The translations under genes and the position numbers were made by a program. Positions 53,601-64,000 of a DNA stretch of 64,000 nucleotides are shown piece by piece (positions within the stretch are counted from its first letter, which is position 1; the number at the start of each line of letters is the position of its first letter). The notes below the pieces were generated by a model. It was not told the origin of the DNA and made no database searches. It worked only from the letters and a program-made list of their open reading frames with translations. Origin of the DNA: Chrysaora quinquecirrha (Eukaryota; Cnidaria; Scyphozoa; Semaeostomeae; Pelagiidae); NCBI GenBank assembly GCA_014526335.1, contig JACTAT010000032.1, forward strand, positions 8,620,468 through 8,684,467. Reading direction: 5' to 3'.

Positions 53601-54903
53601 TGAATAGAGCAATCGCTACAACTTGCAATAATTGAGTTGAGGGTGACGAGAGGCTGGGGGGCTGTCAAGATAAGAGAAAGAGAAATCTACGAAACCGAAA
53701 GTGACAGCAGGAGGTTTTGGCTGTAACCACCGAAAGTATGGTATGATTTTCTTAAGCCTAAATTGTCTTACACACAGATTTTTTATAAGCAACTTCGCTC
53801 GGGTCTACTTCAAGAAGTTGCTTATTTTTGGACCTCTTATGGCCACCTTTCAGTACCAAAAGTTGCTTATGACTTGCTTAATTTTAGCTGTATATTTTTT
53901 GCCCTAAGAATAGTACAGAGACTAGAAAAACAGCACAATTTGGAGTTATCCTATAGCTTTTAACATAACACTAGAACACTTAGTATAGAGCAAAATACCA
54001 TAAATAACATAAGTCAAGAAGTACCATGTAATTATTACATATAGAGACTTTATATTGAAAGTTAAACAGAAACCCCTTGATGAAATGCTTCACGTAATGA
54101 GTAACACTCCGTTGACATGCGAGTTTTTGACGGCAAATGAATGGAAATAGCTTCTATGTTGATCAATCCTCGGTTGCTTGCAGTGATATAAATTATTCAA
54201 AATTAAAAATGTTGCTTTGGTTTTTCTCCTGTACTACTATATACGTTGCTTAAAGTTTTAGGCCTTTTCTACATCTTGGATGCTTTTAAGCGGTTGCTTA
54301 TAAAAAAACTGCGTCGATACAATCTTTTCTATAAGAAACAGTTAATTGTTTCCGAAGCTCGATGTTCTAATTTTTTGAATAATTTGAGGCTTGTATGTTC
54401 TTAATGGTGCTCTTATTTTTCAACATTGATCTCTCTTGAACTAGACTTATTTCATCTCCCGACATATTTTCTTGTTTCTAATTTTCAGCTGAGGCTCGAG
54501 CTCGACAATGTCTGACATTGTTCTTATTTTTTGGCAAATCAAGCCTCGATTTTCTTATAAAGTGTGGTTTTATTTTTAAAAAGAGGGTATAGACTTATTT
54601 TCAGGAAAGTAACGACCGAAAAGCGAGAGAAGAGCCTCTTGCAAAAAGACAAAAACAACTAGTTGAAAACGTTAATTTTCGATGAAAATTTATAAATTGC
54701 ATACCATAACTATGAAGCCTCTGTCTGTTTGATATTTTATCTTTAATATCATCTAGTTTTTTATTCAAACGCTTTAAACCATCAACAAGTTTTCCATGAT
54801 TTTTAACCAGGCCAACTTGAGGAGTGATTTCAAGATCCATCAAGGCCAAAATATCGGTCTGTAGAACCGAAATATCTTCCACAATATCTAAAGGATCCGA
54901 CAT
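47969..54903 (-). CDS. Protein kinase with C-terminal Nudix-like domain
   Basis: Nine coding exons: 54903-54705, 53478-53265, 52514-52229, 51564-51369, 51115-50825, 50239-50136, 50015-49848, 49343-49058 and 48468-47969. All phases agree; 747 residues. Residues 1-66 look helical (coiled-coil-like). Kinase domain, about 90-395: glycine loop GGGSFSNV, lysine K115 (LAIKVLK), HRDIKPDN (224-231), DFG (245-247) and APPE, so all catalytic residues are present. An acidic insert follows APPE (about 275-297). Residues 396-560 are unassigned. About 555-700 resembles a Nudix fold (FGLHIAVITADQKLLFCKRE, then ECAASSLRKNLNIEL where the Nudix helix would be), but the catalytic Glu pair is missing. Substrate and pathway unknown. 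ATG 54903 directly follows an acceptor. An alternative in-frame donor exists for exon 8. I do not recognise a named vertebrate orthologue. Confidence 0.82.
48600..48990. repeat. ATC/ATA microsatellite in kinase intron 8
   Basis: (ATA)n then (ATC)n tract filling most of the intron between exons 8 and 9. Confidence 0.95.
49565..49795. repeat. Foldback tandem repeat (ATCAGTACAGTGGAGGGAT)
   Basis: Three units on the left (ATCAGTACAGTGGAGGGATA type) face four or more inverted units on the right (ATCCCTCCACTGTACTGATG type), in kinase intron 7. Looser relatives (CCACCGCTGTACTGCACA) occur at 37,735-37,780 and its duplicate. Confidence 0.9.
50349..50680. repeat. AACT tetranucleotide microsatellite
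   Basis: (AACT)n with TAAATAACT interruptions, in kinase intron 5. It includes a repeated ACTATTTATAAATAATTAAC block at both ends of the main tract. Confidence 0.95.
52720..52850. repeat. GAGGTGTCCGTTGTA dispersed repeat
   Basis: Several GAGGTGTCCG(C/T)TGTATxGAGG words in kinase intron 2. Reverse-complement relative at 1,030-1,100. Confidence 0.65.
53089..53262 (+). repeat. tRNA-derived SINE
   Basis: Head TGTGGCGTTGTGGTGTAATC with A-box-like TGGCGTTGTGG, B-box-like GGTTCGAGCCC, and tail GCGTCACAGCCAGGGTCGAA. Same family as 59,930-60,095 (opposite strand) and the fragment at 11,845. It lies in kinase intron 2, directly downstream of exon 2's donor. Confidence 0.82.
53740..54560. other. Kinase intron 1, TTGCTTAT repeats
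   Basis: Scattered AAGTTGCTTAT and GGTTGCTTATAAAAAAACTG words suggest a decayed member of the family at 19,120 and 61,340. No exon recognised. Confidence 0.45.
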
Positions 54904-55108
54904 TTTCTTTGCTATCTGAAAATAATACAACTTTTGAATCAAAATCTAAATACAGCAAGCTTTTATAATGCGAAAGTTTATCAGCATTACACATATTTCT
55001 ATTTTTGAAACAGGTGATTTCTAATTTTGTTTTTCAATATCCTATTTCCAAGAAATAAAATATCCAGCCTCGTTTACAGGTTCATGTAAACATATGACGT
55101 CATATCCG

Positions 55109-56638
55109 CTAGAGTTCTCCACTTTCGATATCCTTCAGTGCCTCCTCGTACGATATAACTGAGGGTCCATTCTTTTTCATATATTTAATTGTATCTTTCA
55201 ATGTCGTGTATTTATATTTTCCTGTAGTTGCAGGTGCAGTATATGCATTATAAAGTCTCCAGCTATTGTCAATGCGTTGTCTTGTGAGCTGAAGTTGGAA
55301 CTTCAGTAAATCATTCAGTGCTAAAACTGAGGGGTTATATGAAGTCAGAGCTTCCAAAGCATCTTGGCTGACTACAGTAGTTGCTATTGGTGAGGGGTCT
55401 AGGCATTTTGATGTAATATCGTTCTTCAAATGGATATTTTCTGCAAATAAATTTGATTCAAAATTTTGATTTGTGTTAGTTTGTGTGGAACGGTTTTTAA
55501 TTTTGGATTTTTTGTCTTTTCTATGTGTTTTTCTCTTAGTATCATGAGATTTCTTAACCCTTGATGTATCAATGGATTTTGTACTTGTTGTCTTCCTTGA
55601 CAAAACTGTTGATCTTGATGATGATGATAATGAACTACGTGAAGTCAAGGTAGAATCATCTTTATTATATTGTTTCTTTTTCTTTGATTTTTCTGACTTG
55701 TCATTTTTATCATGTTTCATGTAAGGGGATAGCCTTACTGATGTCTTAGAGCTTGAATAACTGCTATCTGAATCACTTATGGTCCTATCAGTAGCCGACT
55801 TAGAGTAGCTTGATCTTAGTCTGCTATCTTTTGACTGCTCATAATTTCCTGTATCATAAGAATCAAATCTACTTTCTGTATAATTATAATCGGTGCTTTT
55901 CGCTGGTGATTTTGCCCTGCTTTCAACATTTTCTTCTATATCTTCAATATGCTCATTATCATTATCAACAACCTCAGAAATTGTCTTGTGGATCACACTC
56001 TTTATGTTCGACGATGAGCTGACTTCACTAATATCATCACTGTCTATGAACTTAATGTTCTTCTTGAAAACCCCACTAGAAGATGATGATGACTCATCCT
56101 TCTGATATTCATCAAATTTTGGCTTCACTACTCTAGGCATGTAATCATCATCATCATCATCAACTTGATCAGATTCAACTTCCAAGTTATAACTGCCTGC
56201 AGCAACTTCTGCAAAGTTTATATTCTTCATTAAATCAATCTCGCTATCTGATGATTTCTCGCTTGCTTTTTCAGACGCTATTTCTTCTTCATCGTCAGTT
56301 AAATTCTGGATAAACTTGTGCAAATCTTCCTCGTCACTGTCAAGTGTCATGTCCTTTAAAGTACTTTTCAACAAGGAGACAGGCTCTGAAATGTCTATAT
56401 CAGGGTCCCTGTCTATTGCTTCGCTGAATTTCCTCCCAGACCAAAGCATGTTCAGTCCGGTTTTCTTTTTGAGTTTAGCCAAGTAGTCCTGCATTTCTTT
56501 TTGTGATGCATCTTCATTTTCCTCCATGATGCTTTGGAATTCAGGTGATTCCGAAACGGTGCTTTGCCTTCTCAGTTTGCTTAGGCCACGCTTCCACCTG
56601 CTTTTGCTGTTACTGTTTTCCATATTCATGATTAACAT
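55109..56638 (-). CDS. C19orf44-like protein (DUF4614-type C-terminus)
   Basis: Single-exon minus-strand frame of 509 residues. ATG choices are 56638, 56629 and 56623; the last gives MENSNSKSRWKRGLSKL, which is the most natural start. Most of the protein is low-complexity and disordered: basic start, acidic Ser/Asp/Glu blocks, then a Ser/Lys-rich middle. The only conserved-looking part is the last 120 residues (DALEALTSYNPSVLALNDLL ... TLKDTIKYMKK ... YEEALKDIESGEL). This resembles the C-terminus of human C19orf44, in which a short helical domain ends in a similar Glu-Asp-Ala-Leu-Glu motif. Function of that family is not established. It lies on the same strand as the kinase gene (about 200 bases upstream of its start) and head-to-head with MFSD3. 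The assignment is from remembered family features. Confidence 0.75.
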   Translation of the reverse strand: MLIMNMENSNSKSRWKRGLSKLRRQSTVSESPEFQSIMEENEDASQKEMQDYLAKLKKKTGLNMLWSGRKFSEAIDRDPDIDISEPVSLLKSTLKDMTLDSDEEDLHKFIQNLTDDEEEIASEKASEKSSDSEIDLMKNINFAEVAAGSYNLEVESDQVDDDDDDYMPRVVKPKFDEYQKDESSSSSSGVFKKNIKFIDSDDISEVSSSSNIKSVIHKTISEVVDNDNEHIEDIEENVESRAKSPAKSTDYNYTESRFDSYDTGNYEQSKDSRLRSSYSKSATDRTISDSDSSYSSSKTSVRLSPYMKHDKNDKSEKSKKKKQYNKDDSTLTSRSSLSSSSRSTVLSRKTTSTKSIDTSRVKKSHDTKRKTHRKDKKSKIKNRSTQTNTNQNFESNLFAENIHLKNDITSKCLDPSPIATTVVSQDALEALTSYNPSVLALNDLLKFQLQLTRQRIDNSWRLYNAYTAPATTGKYKYTTLKDTIKYMKKNGPSVISYEEALKDIESGEL

Positions 56639-57738
56639 AAATCAATAATGAAGCTATGATTATTTGATTTGGTTCTGCAAATGTTTATTTTGCAAGATTT
56701 TGCAAGATTTTCAAATCTTAGCGGTTAAAATCGAAGTTCTTGTTTCACCTGTCCATCTTTCCTGACAACGTTTGGTTTGTTTACCGTCACATGACCATTC
56801 GTGTCCGTTTCCGTTACTTTCACATCCGCTTAGCCTCGGTATCAGTGTCGATAACAAGGCCTGCCAGCACTTCAGTTTCCCCGCCATTTTTGCCGTTACA
56901 GAAGTGACTTTGGATTGGAGAAAGTTGTGGGAACATTGGCCAGCAGCAAGGCAATTTCATCATGGTATGGCGGTTGATTAACTTTTATGTAAGTACATAT
57001 ACGACAGTGTGAGAGAGTTACTCATAAACCCTTTGCTATTGAAAGAAAAGAATTCTTAGAAAATGACTATGAAAAAAATAGAGACTCCAGCTCTCAGGGT
57101 GAGTTTCAATTCAATTCAATTTATGTATATTCTCAGGTTAATTACAATAATACTGATGAAATATAATTAACTGAAATACAAAATTTAAACAAAAGAATAG
57201 CAATGTAAAAGTTCTAATTAGATAGTTAATCGGGTCTTCTTATTTTAGGGTCTTTAACAAACTGTTTCTGTTGTTTCTTGAGCAAATCTCTTCGATTTCT
57301 TGGGGTTTCGAAGAGATTTGGATTAGTTTCGTTCAGTATGAAAACAGGTGGAAATAACAGAAATTGTTTCTCAATGCAGATAATTGGAAAGAAGTAAAAA
57401 AAAAAATCAGCATATGCGCACAGAAATTTGGAAGCAAGAAAATATAGAAATGCGAAAATATGTATAAAGGGAGGTGATTTTGCCAGCAAAATATTGCAAA
57501 TAAGAAAAGAAGTATTTTACATGAACAGTAGCCCTTGCCTTGAATTGATTTTTTACAGAGGAGCTCGCTAGAAGCAACTGACAAGGAAAATCGCTTTAAT
57601 ATTGACCACAAAAAATGAAGTTGGTGCAACTTTTACCCCACTTGATCTATTTATTCATATGTTACTTTATAAATCTATGGAAATAATCATTCTATTTTAG
57701 GGGAAAATTTTAAAACTCCAGCCCTGACGTCATAGACC
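56639..57738. other. Divergent intergenic region between the C19orf44-like gene and MFSD3
   Basis: Both neighbours start here, so promoters for each are expected; 56,750-56,960 is the most CpG-containing part. No TATA box placed with confidence. A minus-strand frame at 57,226-57,490 ends in a Lys/Arg-rich stretch but has no support as an exon. Confidence 0.4.
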
Positions 57739-58514
57739 ATGGCAATAACATCACTACAAAAGCATGGTGTATTACTACAAGTAACATATCTCTACTTTCT
57801 ACAAGGCATACCATATGGATTTCAAGTCAAATACCTTCCATTGATCCTGAGAAAGCATGGGCATGAACTTAATGTCATCAGTTTCCTTAACCTGGTTAGC
57901 CTTCCTTGGATTCTGAAGTTTACATGGGCTGGCTTATTTGATTTCTATGGTGGTAATGGAAGGGTGTGGATCTTTTGTTGCCTTACTGCATTGTCAATGT
58001 TTTCAGCCTTATTGTATAGTGCAACAGAGACTATGTTGATTATGGTGCCTTGTTTGTTTATACTGAGCTTCCTGTCTGCATCGTTAGATATTGCAGTGGA
58101 TTCGTTGGCAATTAAATTGTTCAGTTCAAAAGACTTAGGTAAGAAAATATTAAATGTTCAGATCAGGGGTTATTTCTTAACGTAATGTGTTTGTGTTTTA
58201 ATGTAATAATCATCACCCTTTTCTTTATCAAGATCATCAATAATGATTATTATAATAATCATAATCATCATCAAAAATTGAGATGACCTTCACCATCATA
58301 ATAAATCATTATCATTTTGTCATCATAGTGATGATCAGGATCACCATCATGATCATCATTGTCATTTTTCTTGTGTATTTCTTATGTCAACTTATCAATG
58401 CTCTAAGTTTTGATCTTCATTGTCCTTAAGATAATAATAATCATAATATGATTATGATCATTAAAATCATTACCATGATTATCATTATCACCTTAGTCAT
58501 AATCATCATTGCTG

Positions 58515-58562
<48 letters not shown>

Positions 58563-60554
58563 GCATCAGCATCATCATCATCATCAACAGCATTACCCAC
58601 ATCATCATCATAAACCTCATCATCAACATCATCATTGTCATCATAATTGAATCATCCTACTCATCATCATTATAATTGTATAATTGTCTTGCTCATTTAT
58701 AATCATAATCATGATCATAATCATATTCATTATTGTTATCATCTAACCCAACAAATTGACTTGACTACCCCAATTAAGTTCTTTCATCTTTTGACATGAC
58801 AGGCTACTGCAACATAGGACACATTGTTGGCTATAAAATTGGCATTCTGTTTGGTGGTGGAGCTATGCTAATTTTACACCAAGAAGTTGGATTGAAATTA
58901 TTCACATTTGGGCTCTCTCTTATCTTTGGTCTCAGTGCATTCATTATAGCTGCATGCAACTTATCAATTTTCTCTGGGCAAGGCAACAAAAAAGAAAAGA
59001 CCAGACATGGTTCACAAAAAATCAAGAATGAAAAGAAGCCTGTCAATAAATGGAGTCTGTTCCAGTATTTCATGACCCCAGATCAACTATGGTTGATTTT
59101 GTTTGTTTTTATGTACAAAGTAGGAGAGCAAGGATTTGCGTCCATGTACCCATTGTTTCTTATTGATAGAGGACTGCCAATGAGCCATATTGGGATGATA
59201 ACTGGTATATTTGGTCAAATTTGCTCTATGCTTGGCTCTACACTCGGAGGAATACTAATTTCAAAGTTTGGGTAAGCTCAGAGTTTATTATTGTACATGA
59301 TTTTTGCAGATAAGCTTTAGGGACATTTCATTTTACGTAAGACTTCTGGTAACACAAGCAGCATCTTTGGATCTGACCGTAAGCCTCCATCCTGTCCTTG
59401 CCTTTGAAACAATATTACCTATTTACTCGCTAACTACATAACATACGTTCGGATATAATCCCTGAAACCAAATGCCATTGCTCATACATACAGTTCATTA
59501 ATTTCCAAAAACTTCGGTCGTAAATTTTTGGAAATCATTTGGAAATTTACAGATTGGAGTCACTTTTCTGGTGATTTCTGGAGTCGATACCGTTCTATTA
59601 AAATTTTATGTCGACTTAACTTTTATTAAGACTTTATGTTGAATTTTAGGTCGATTTCGGCCACGACCACCACGGGGGGGGGGATTTACTGGCTGTTGCA
59701 CTTTTTCGACGATGAATAGAGAACCCTGCCGCATTTGCACATACATTGTTGCAAATAGGCATCAGAAGCCCATTTCTTCCGTACCTTGGTTGTTTTTTCT
59801 GTCGCACGAGGAGTTGTTGAATGCAGTGGTAGCGCTGCTGTTCGGTGACTTTTCCGAATGCTTCCTGGACCAACAGTATCCCAGTTGCAACCCAGTAAAT
59901 TTTCTGTGTGTCAATGGGGTATCGGTGAAGGTAAAATGGTCTTTTGCGCCAGTTGCTAGGGCCTCAGCAGTAGGTTAACTTATCAAGACTTCGACCCTGG
60001 CTGTGACGCTACCGTGGCTGGGCTCGAACACTGACCACACTGAGCTCCTGACACCACGAGTCAGCTGGATTACACCACGACGCCACAACACCAATTGGAG
60101 TATGTCAAACTGAATCTTAATAATAAAGCTAACCTATTTCTCTTTCCTTTGTAGACTGAAAATTAAAGAACTCCTGTTCAGAACTTCATCTCTTAGATTT
60201 ATCCTAATTGTCATTTACAGCACGTTTCTTATAAAGTCAAGCATTGCCCTACTCCCTCACGTTATCATTGACTGCATATTCCAGCTACTGGCAGGAGCTA
60301 TAACGACACTGACATTTACAACAATGATGCAAGCGTCAAAACTATTACCAGGTGATATTCACGCATCTCATTTTACTATCCTCGCTGCTTTTGAAGTGCT
60401 TGGGAAACTCTTAATGAAATCAGTTTCTGGTACGGTAACAAACAGAGTCGGTTTCTTCAACTTCTTTCTAATATGTTGTTGTTTAGATGGGTTTGTTGTT
60501 TTGTTGACGTTTGCGAAATGTAAGTTAAATTACGTACAACTTAAAGTCGATTAA
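57739..60554 (+). CDS. MFSD3: Major facilitator transporter, MFSD3-like
   Basis: Three coding exons, 57739-58138, 58803-59271 and 60155-60554, in phase, giving 422 residues (human MFSD3 412). Multi-pass membrane protein, about twelve hydrophobic segments, of the acetyl-CoA transporter-related branch of the major facilitator superfamily. Substrate of MFSD3 is not established. Family-like parts: YFLQGIPYGFQVKYLPLILR in TM1, PWILKFTWAGLFDFYG (cytosolic loop 2-3 motif), ASLDIAVDSLAIKLF, and GHIVGYKIGILFGGG in TM5. A basic loop (GNKKEKTRHGSQKIKNEKK) lies between the halves. The second half contains FMYKVGEQGFASMYPLFLID. Intron 1 is a TCATCA tract and intron 2 carries a SINE. It could belong to a sister MFSD/SLC33 clade, but length and motifs favour MFSD3. 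Confidence 0.87.
58200..58760. repeat. ATC/ATT microsatellite in MFSD3 intron 1
   Basis: Mixed (ATC)n and (ATAATC)n; the purest stretch is about 58,515-58,580. Confidence 0.95.
59930..60095 (-). repeat. tRNA-derived SINE in MFSD3 intron 2
   Basis: Reverse complement of the family at 53,089: head GTGGCGTCGTGGTGTAATCC, B box GTTCGAGCCC, tail GCGTCACAGCCAGGGTCGAA continuing into AAGTTAACCTACTGCTGAGG. Confidence 0.82.
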
Positions 60555-62202
60555 AGAAAAGTTGATTGAAAATTAGTCCCTTTAATTAAGCACAGCTACA
60601 GGAGGCCAGGCCCAACTACCTCACTAATGGCCCCACACACCTCTGTAACGCCATTGTTGAAGAAAATATGTTGGAAGAAAGTTTCATTCATATTGCTAAC
60701 TCAAAGCAAATCACTTTTTCGCAAGTAAACAAGCAAGCAAGCTGTTCTGTTTCCTAATGCAGGCTAGAGTTTGAGGTATTTATATGCGTCATATACATTT
60801 TTATGTGTAATATACATGACGATCTTCACTAGGCTGACACAGCAATGGCACATTGTGTGCACATCTTGGATGAAAACGATTGAACACTTTTCTGGACTCT
60901 AAGAATCCGCCATTCGGGTTATTCATACTGCAGGTTAAACCGGTTTAAAATTAAACCAGTTTAACAAAAATGTTGCGTCCTGATTGGTCAATCCAGGAAT
61001 TCGAATCGATTTGATTGGTGGAAATCTGACCTTGGTTTAAAGCTGTTTTAACTGTGTCAGTGTGGAAACAGTATATATCATTCACGATTCTTCGGAGCAG
61101 GAATGAAAATATCTATTTTCTCTATGATTCTTAATGTTTTATTCATCAAAAGCGATTCAAATTTTTCAGTGTAAACCTGTTTCTAAAGGAGATGTTTGTA
61201 AATAAGAATTTATTGGGCAAAGATAACCACCAGTAGAAGATAAAACTGATGTTTAAGACAATTAAGAATATTTACAATCAATCGAGCTTTTATCGTTGTA
61301 AAATCCTTACGAACGCGGGAGGGCATTTCGTATATACCTTTTTTTTAAATAAGCTGGACTTTTATCTAGCTCTCAAAGTTGCTTAAAATTTTAGACATTT
61401 CAGCCCTCAAAGTTGCTTAAAAGTTGCTTAAAATTTTTTGCACCTGACAACCATCCCTGACTTAGCGGGTCAAAGTCATTAACTGTTAGGCCTACAACAT
61501 GACTTCTGGGAGACAGTAAGTGGAAAAACGTTAGCTAAAGAGCTTCAACTTGCAACACATAAGAACGAACAGTTTCCTAACAACAAGAAAGGGTATAATC
61601 TTGGTTGTTTGACTTCTTAGTTGCCTACAGTAATTCAATCGAGCCCTCCAGTTGCTTAATGTTAAGGTCAGTTCGGCCCTAGTTGCTTTTTGAGCGGTTG
61701 CTTATTTGAAAAAAAGTGTACACAATTATATTAAAGTGCTCGAATTGTTTTTTGTATGAAAACAGTAAGGTCCTGGCCAACGATCAAACATTGTTTGTCA
61801 AACATTTTGCTTAGCAATTTGCTTGTCAAGCAATGTTTAATCGTCTAGCGATGTCGACGTCACAAAACATTGCTTGATAAGTAGAATTTAGTCGGTAGTG
61901 TTTTTGGATTCAGCGAATTTTTCTGCTTCAGTTATGATCAGACCCCCTAGCATTCGCTCTTGTTGATTTAAATATTCATGGCTAAGCAAAAGCAACAGTT
62001 TCACATCAATAATTTCTCATTTCTATCAATGTTGGGTGTGGTCGATGCCGATAGATAGCGGTCATTGATTGGTTCTCACTTTTTCTATCGTCACCATCCA
62101 TTGTACTTTGATAGATTAGACGAAATCCGAACGCTTAGGTTTATTTGCATCATCAAGCAAGTAGAAGTCGGTTGCCCAAAGCTTTTAAAGAGGCTGTACA
62201 AA
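60555..62202. other. Intergenic, three repeat elements
   Basis: 60,900-61,080: inverted AAACCGGTTTAAAATTAAAC and GGTTTAAAGCTGTTTTAACT arms, a probable MITE. 61,340-61,725: element related to 19,120-19,385. 61,765-61,900: AAACATTGTTTGTCAAACAT hairpin related to 47,125-47,480. No gene. Confidence 0.6.
61340..61725 (+). mobile_element. MITE-like element (AAGTTGCTTAAAA family)
   Basis: TTTTTTAAATAAGCTGGACT at the left and GGTTGCTTATTTGAAAAAAA at the right form inverted ends. Inside are AGTTGCTTAAAATTTT words and GGAAAAACGTTAGCTAAAGA, shared in reverse with 19,120-19,385. Confidence 0.75.
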
Positions 62203-63174
62203 ATGAGAGTTCTACTGCTAATTCTGGCTTTCTGTGCAAATAACTCTTTGCCACAGTATTGCAACGTCAACACAGAAGGACCTTTCTATCGCAAAATAAC
62301 CAAGAGCAGCGATGAAGGAAACAACGCCCATGACGAGGAAACACTGAACCCCGAATTCTTCGACTGTGGAATTGCAGATTCCTGCACACATGTGGTTAAG
62401 TTTAAAGATACCAACACTTATGAAATAGTGAATGGTGAAGCAGACTTGAAGAGCATAAAGCGACCAATCACAGTATGGGAAAAACAAGGTAAGGTTCTGA
62501 GTTATTAAAGTAGCAGCTTAATCAGTAGATTCATCATAGTCAACGATGCTTATGTTTTCGATATTTTATGTTCGATGAATATTGTATATATGTTTAGTGT
62601 TGTGAATATATAAATATGTCTATTTTCAGATAAGAAGCCAAAGAAAGAATGGATTGTGATCCAAAGAAGATTTGATGGAACAGTGGATTTCACTCGCAAC
62701 TGGGCTGATTATAAATTGGGTTTTGGTAACCCGTGTGGAAACTTTTGGATTGGGCTGGAAAAAATGCACTCATTGGCTGGGCCTGGCAAAGGCGCTCTCC
62801 TTAATATCACGATGAAAAACTGGGTTAATCCAAATAAGCTGTTTTATGCAGCGTATACAAAGTTCGAGATTGGAAATGAGACTGATGGATATCGATTGAA
62901 TGTCGGTGGATATTCTGGAAATGCAGGTGATTCTTTGTCATCTCACAGTGGGATGATGTTCTCAACGGATGATAGAGACAATGATCGTGCTTCAGGGAGT
63001 TGCGCCTCTAAATATAAAGCAGGATGGTGGTATGGTAGTTGCTTTGTGGTAAATCTGAATAATCCTTTTCCTGATCAGAGCTCCACAAATCCCAAATACA
63101 TGAGCTGGTGGGCTATTGCAAGTTCTTATGGCAACATCTTCATGTCTGAGATGATGATACAAGTCTCAGAGTAA
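62203..63174 (+). CDS. Secreted fibrinogen-related domain protein
   Basis: Two coding exons, 62203-62488 and 62630-63174, in phase, giving 276 residues. The ATG at 62203 begins a signal peptide (MRVLLLILAFCANNSLPQYC). A fibrinogen C-terminal domain fills most of the rest: a degenerate start (FFDCGIADSCT), then WIVIQRRFDGTVDFTRNW, YKLGFGNPCGNFWIGLEKMH, YSGNAGDSLSSHSGMMFSTD and the calcium-site type DDRDND. The conserved Cys pair around KAGWWYGSC follows. It has no collagen or coiled-coil stalk as in ficolins or angiopoietins. Such domains bind acetylated sugars or proteins; in invertebrates many are lectin-like. The usual Cys before the WTVIQRR block (VYCDM) is replaced here (ITVWEKQ). An in-frame ATG at 62065 lies upstream but would precede the signal peptide. 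Confidence 0.9.
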
Positions 63175-64000
63175 TCCAACAGTTGGAATACACTCTTTGG
63201 GTCGGACCGTTAAAGAACACTGAAGAACAATTGTAGCTTATTCTTAGTATTAGTTTTTTCTATATTATTCATTTCCACTTTGTTAAAGAACCTTCACTAA
63301 CAATACTGTCTAGAAACTCCTGGAACATTAAACATAAGCCAAACATATACGCGTATTTTCTGATAAGAAACTAAAAATTGGCCCTGCAGGTCGGTGATTG
63401 AAACAGGAAATACAATTTACGGCCAATGCACTTGTCACCGCAGAGAAAGAGCCGCGGGAGGAGGGAAGAGAAGAAGCAGAGAGTAGAAGGGCAGGAAGCA
63501 AAAAACAAGCAGAATTTACAAAAAAGAATGTAAGGCCCAAATTCAAATGCTAACATAATGGGAGGGCAGGGAGGGGAAAGTCACGACGGCGAGAGCCGAG
63601 AAGGCATCTTGCTTGGAGCTGTCAAATTCAGTAATGTAATACAACATCACATCATCTTGGCATCCAGGGGTTCCGTTGATCAAGCGGAAGACTCTTTCGG
63701 AGAAGAGAATCAATGCCAATTACAGATCTTATTGACATGGCGGAAAAACACATTCAGTAAAATCTTCCTCCTTGAAATCATGACTGGGGAAAATACCCAG
63801 TGACTGGGGAAATACCCAAACTAGCCACCAGATCCCGTGGGGAAAAAACCCAAACCAGACTTTGGATCCAATTCTCATATCATGACATGACATAAGCAAT
63901 AAAGCAATCTCCTGGCGGCATTAACCCTGGTTAAACCCTTGCTCTAACCTGTATTTGATAAAATCAATTGTATCTGAATGATGTATTAGACCCTTTTATC
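63175..64000. other. 3' flank, no gene seen
   Basis: ATTAAA at about 63,327 and AATAAA at about 63,898 are candidate polyadenylation signals. 63,780-63,860 has short GACTGGGGAAAATACCCAG-type repeats. Nothing else recognised before the window end. Confidence 0.45.

Noticed and set aside
57226..57629. Minus-strand frames with a Lys/Arg-rich end
   Set aside because: No homology recognised and no clear splice acceptor; treated as chance in AT-rich DNA.
58441..58675. Poly-Met and poly-Ile open frames
   Set aside because: Trinucleotide repeat in MFSD3 intron 1.

Overview
The window is animal nuclear DNA. It holds nine recognisable protein-coding loci with GT-AG introns, AT-rich non-coding sequence, and many short inverted-repeat elements and tRNA-derived repeats. 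The genes are ordinary metazoan orthologues plus a tandem group of intronless class A GPCRs. A cnidarian, probably an anthozoan (coral or sea anemone), fits best, but that is an inference; no mitochondrial or rRNA marker is present to fix it.

Layout. 1-3.6 kb: no gene, simple repeats and a perfect 61-bp hairpin. 3.6-5.9 kb (minus): a KLHDC8-type kelch protein. 7.3-12.0 kb (plus): BCAP31, seven coding exons ending in an ER-retrieval dilysine. 13.6-18.3 kb (plus): CBLL1/Hakai, six coding exons with RING and C2H2 fingers. 19.9-30.3 kb: three copies of one GPCR family. The first is intact, the second stops at a 3.5-kb palindromic element, and the third has a frameshift. 32.0-38.3 kb (minus): spermidine synthase. 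Its first two coding exons lie in a block of about 3 kb repeated at 42.0-44.9 kb. 48.0-54.9 kb (minus): a nine-exon gene for a protein kinase joined to a C-terminal domain that looks like a degenerate Nudix fold. 55.1-56.6 kb (minus): a C19orf44-like protein. 57.7-60.6 kb (plus): an MFSD3-like transporter. 62.2-63.2 kb (plus): a secreted fibrinogen-domain protein.

The genes do not form a pathway or operon; each is a separate eukaryotic transcription unit. Reading frame and splice phase join cleanly through all multi-exon models except spermidine synthase, where one exon could not be found. The points most worth following are the kinase/Nudix-like fusion, the spermidine synthase exon duplication (real or an assembly artefact), the AAACGYCT motif cluster upstream of the intact GPCR, the long palindromic element inside the GPCR array, and several structured repeats with clear target-site duplications.
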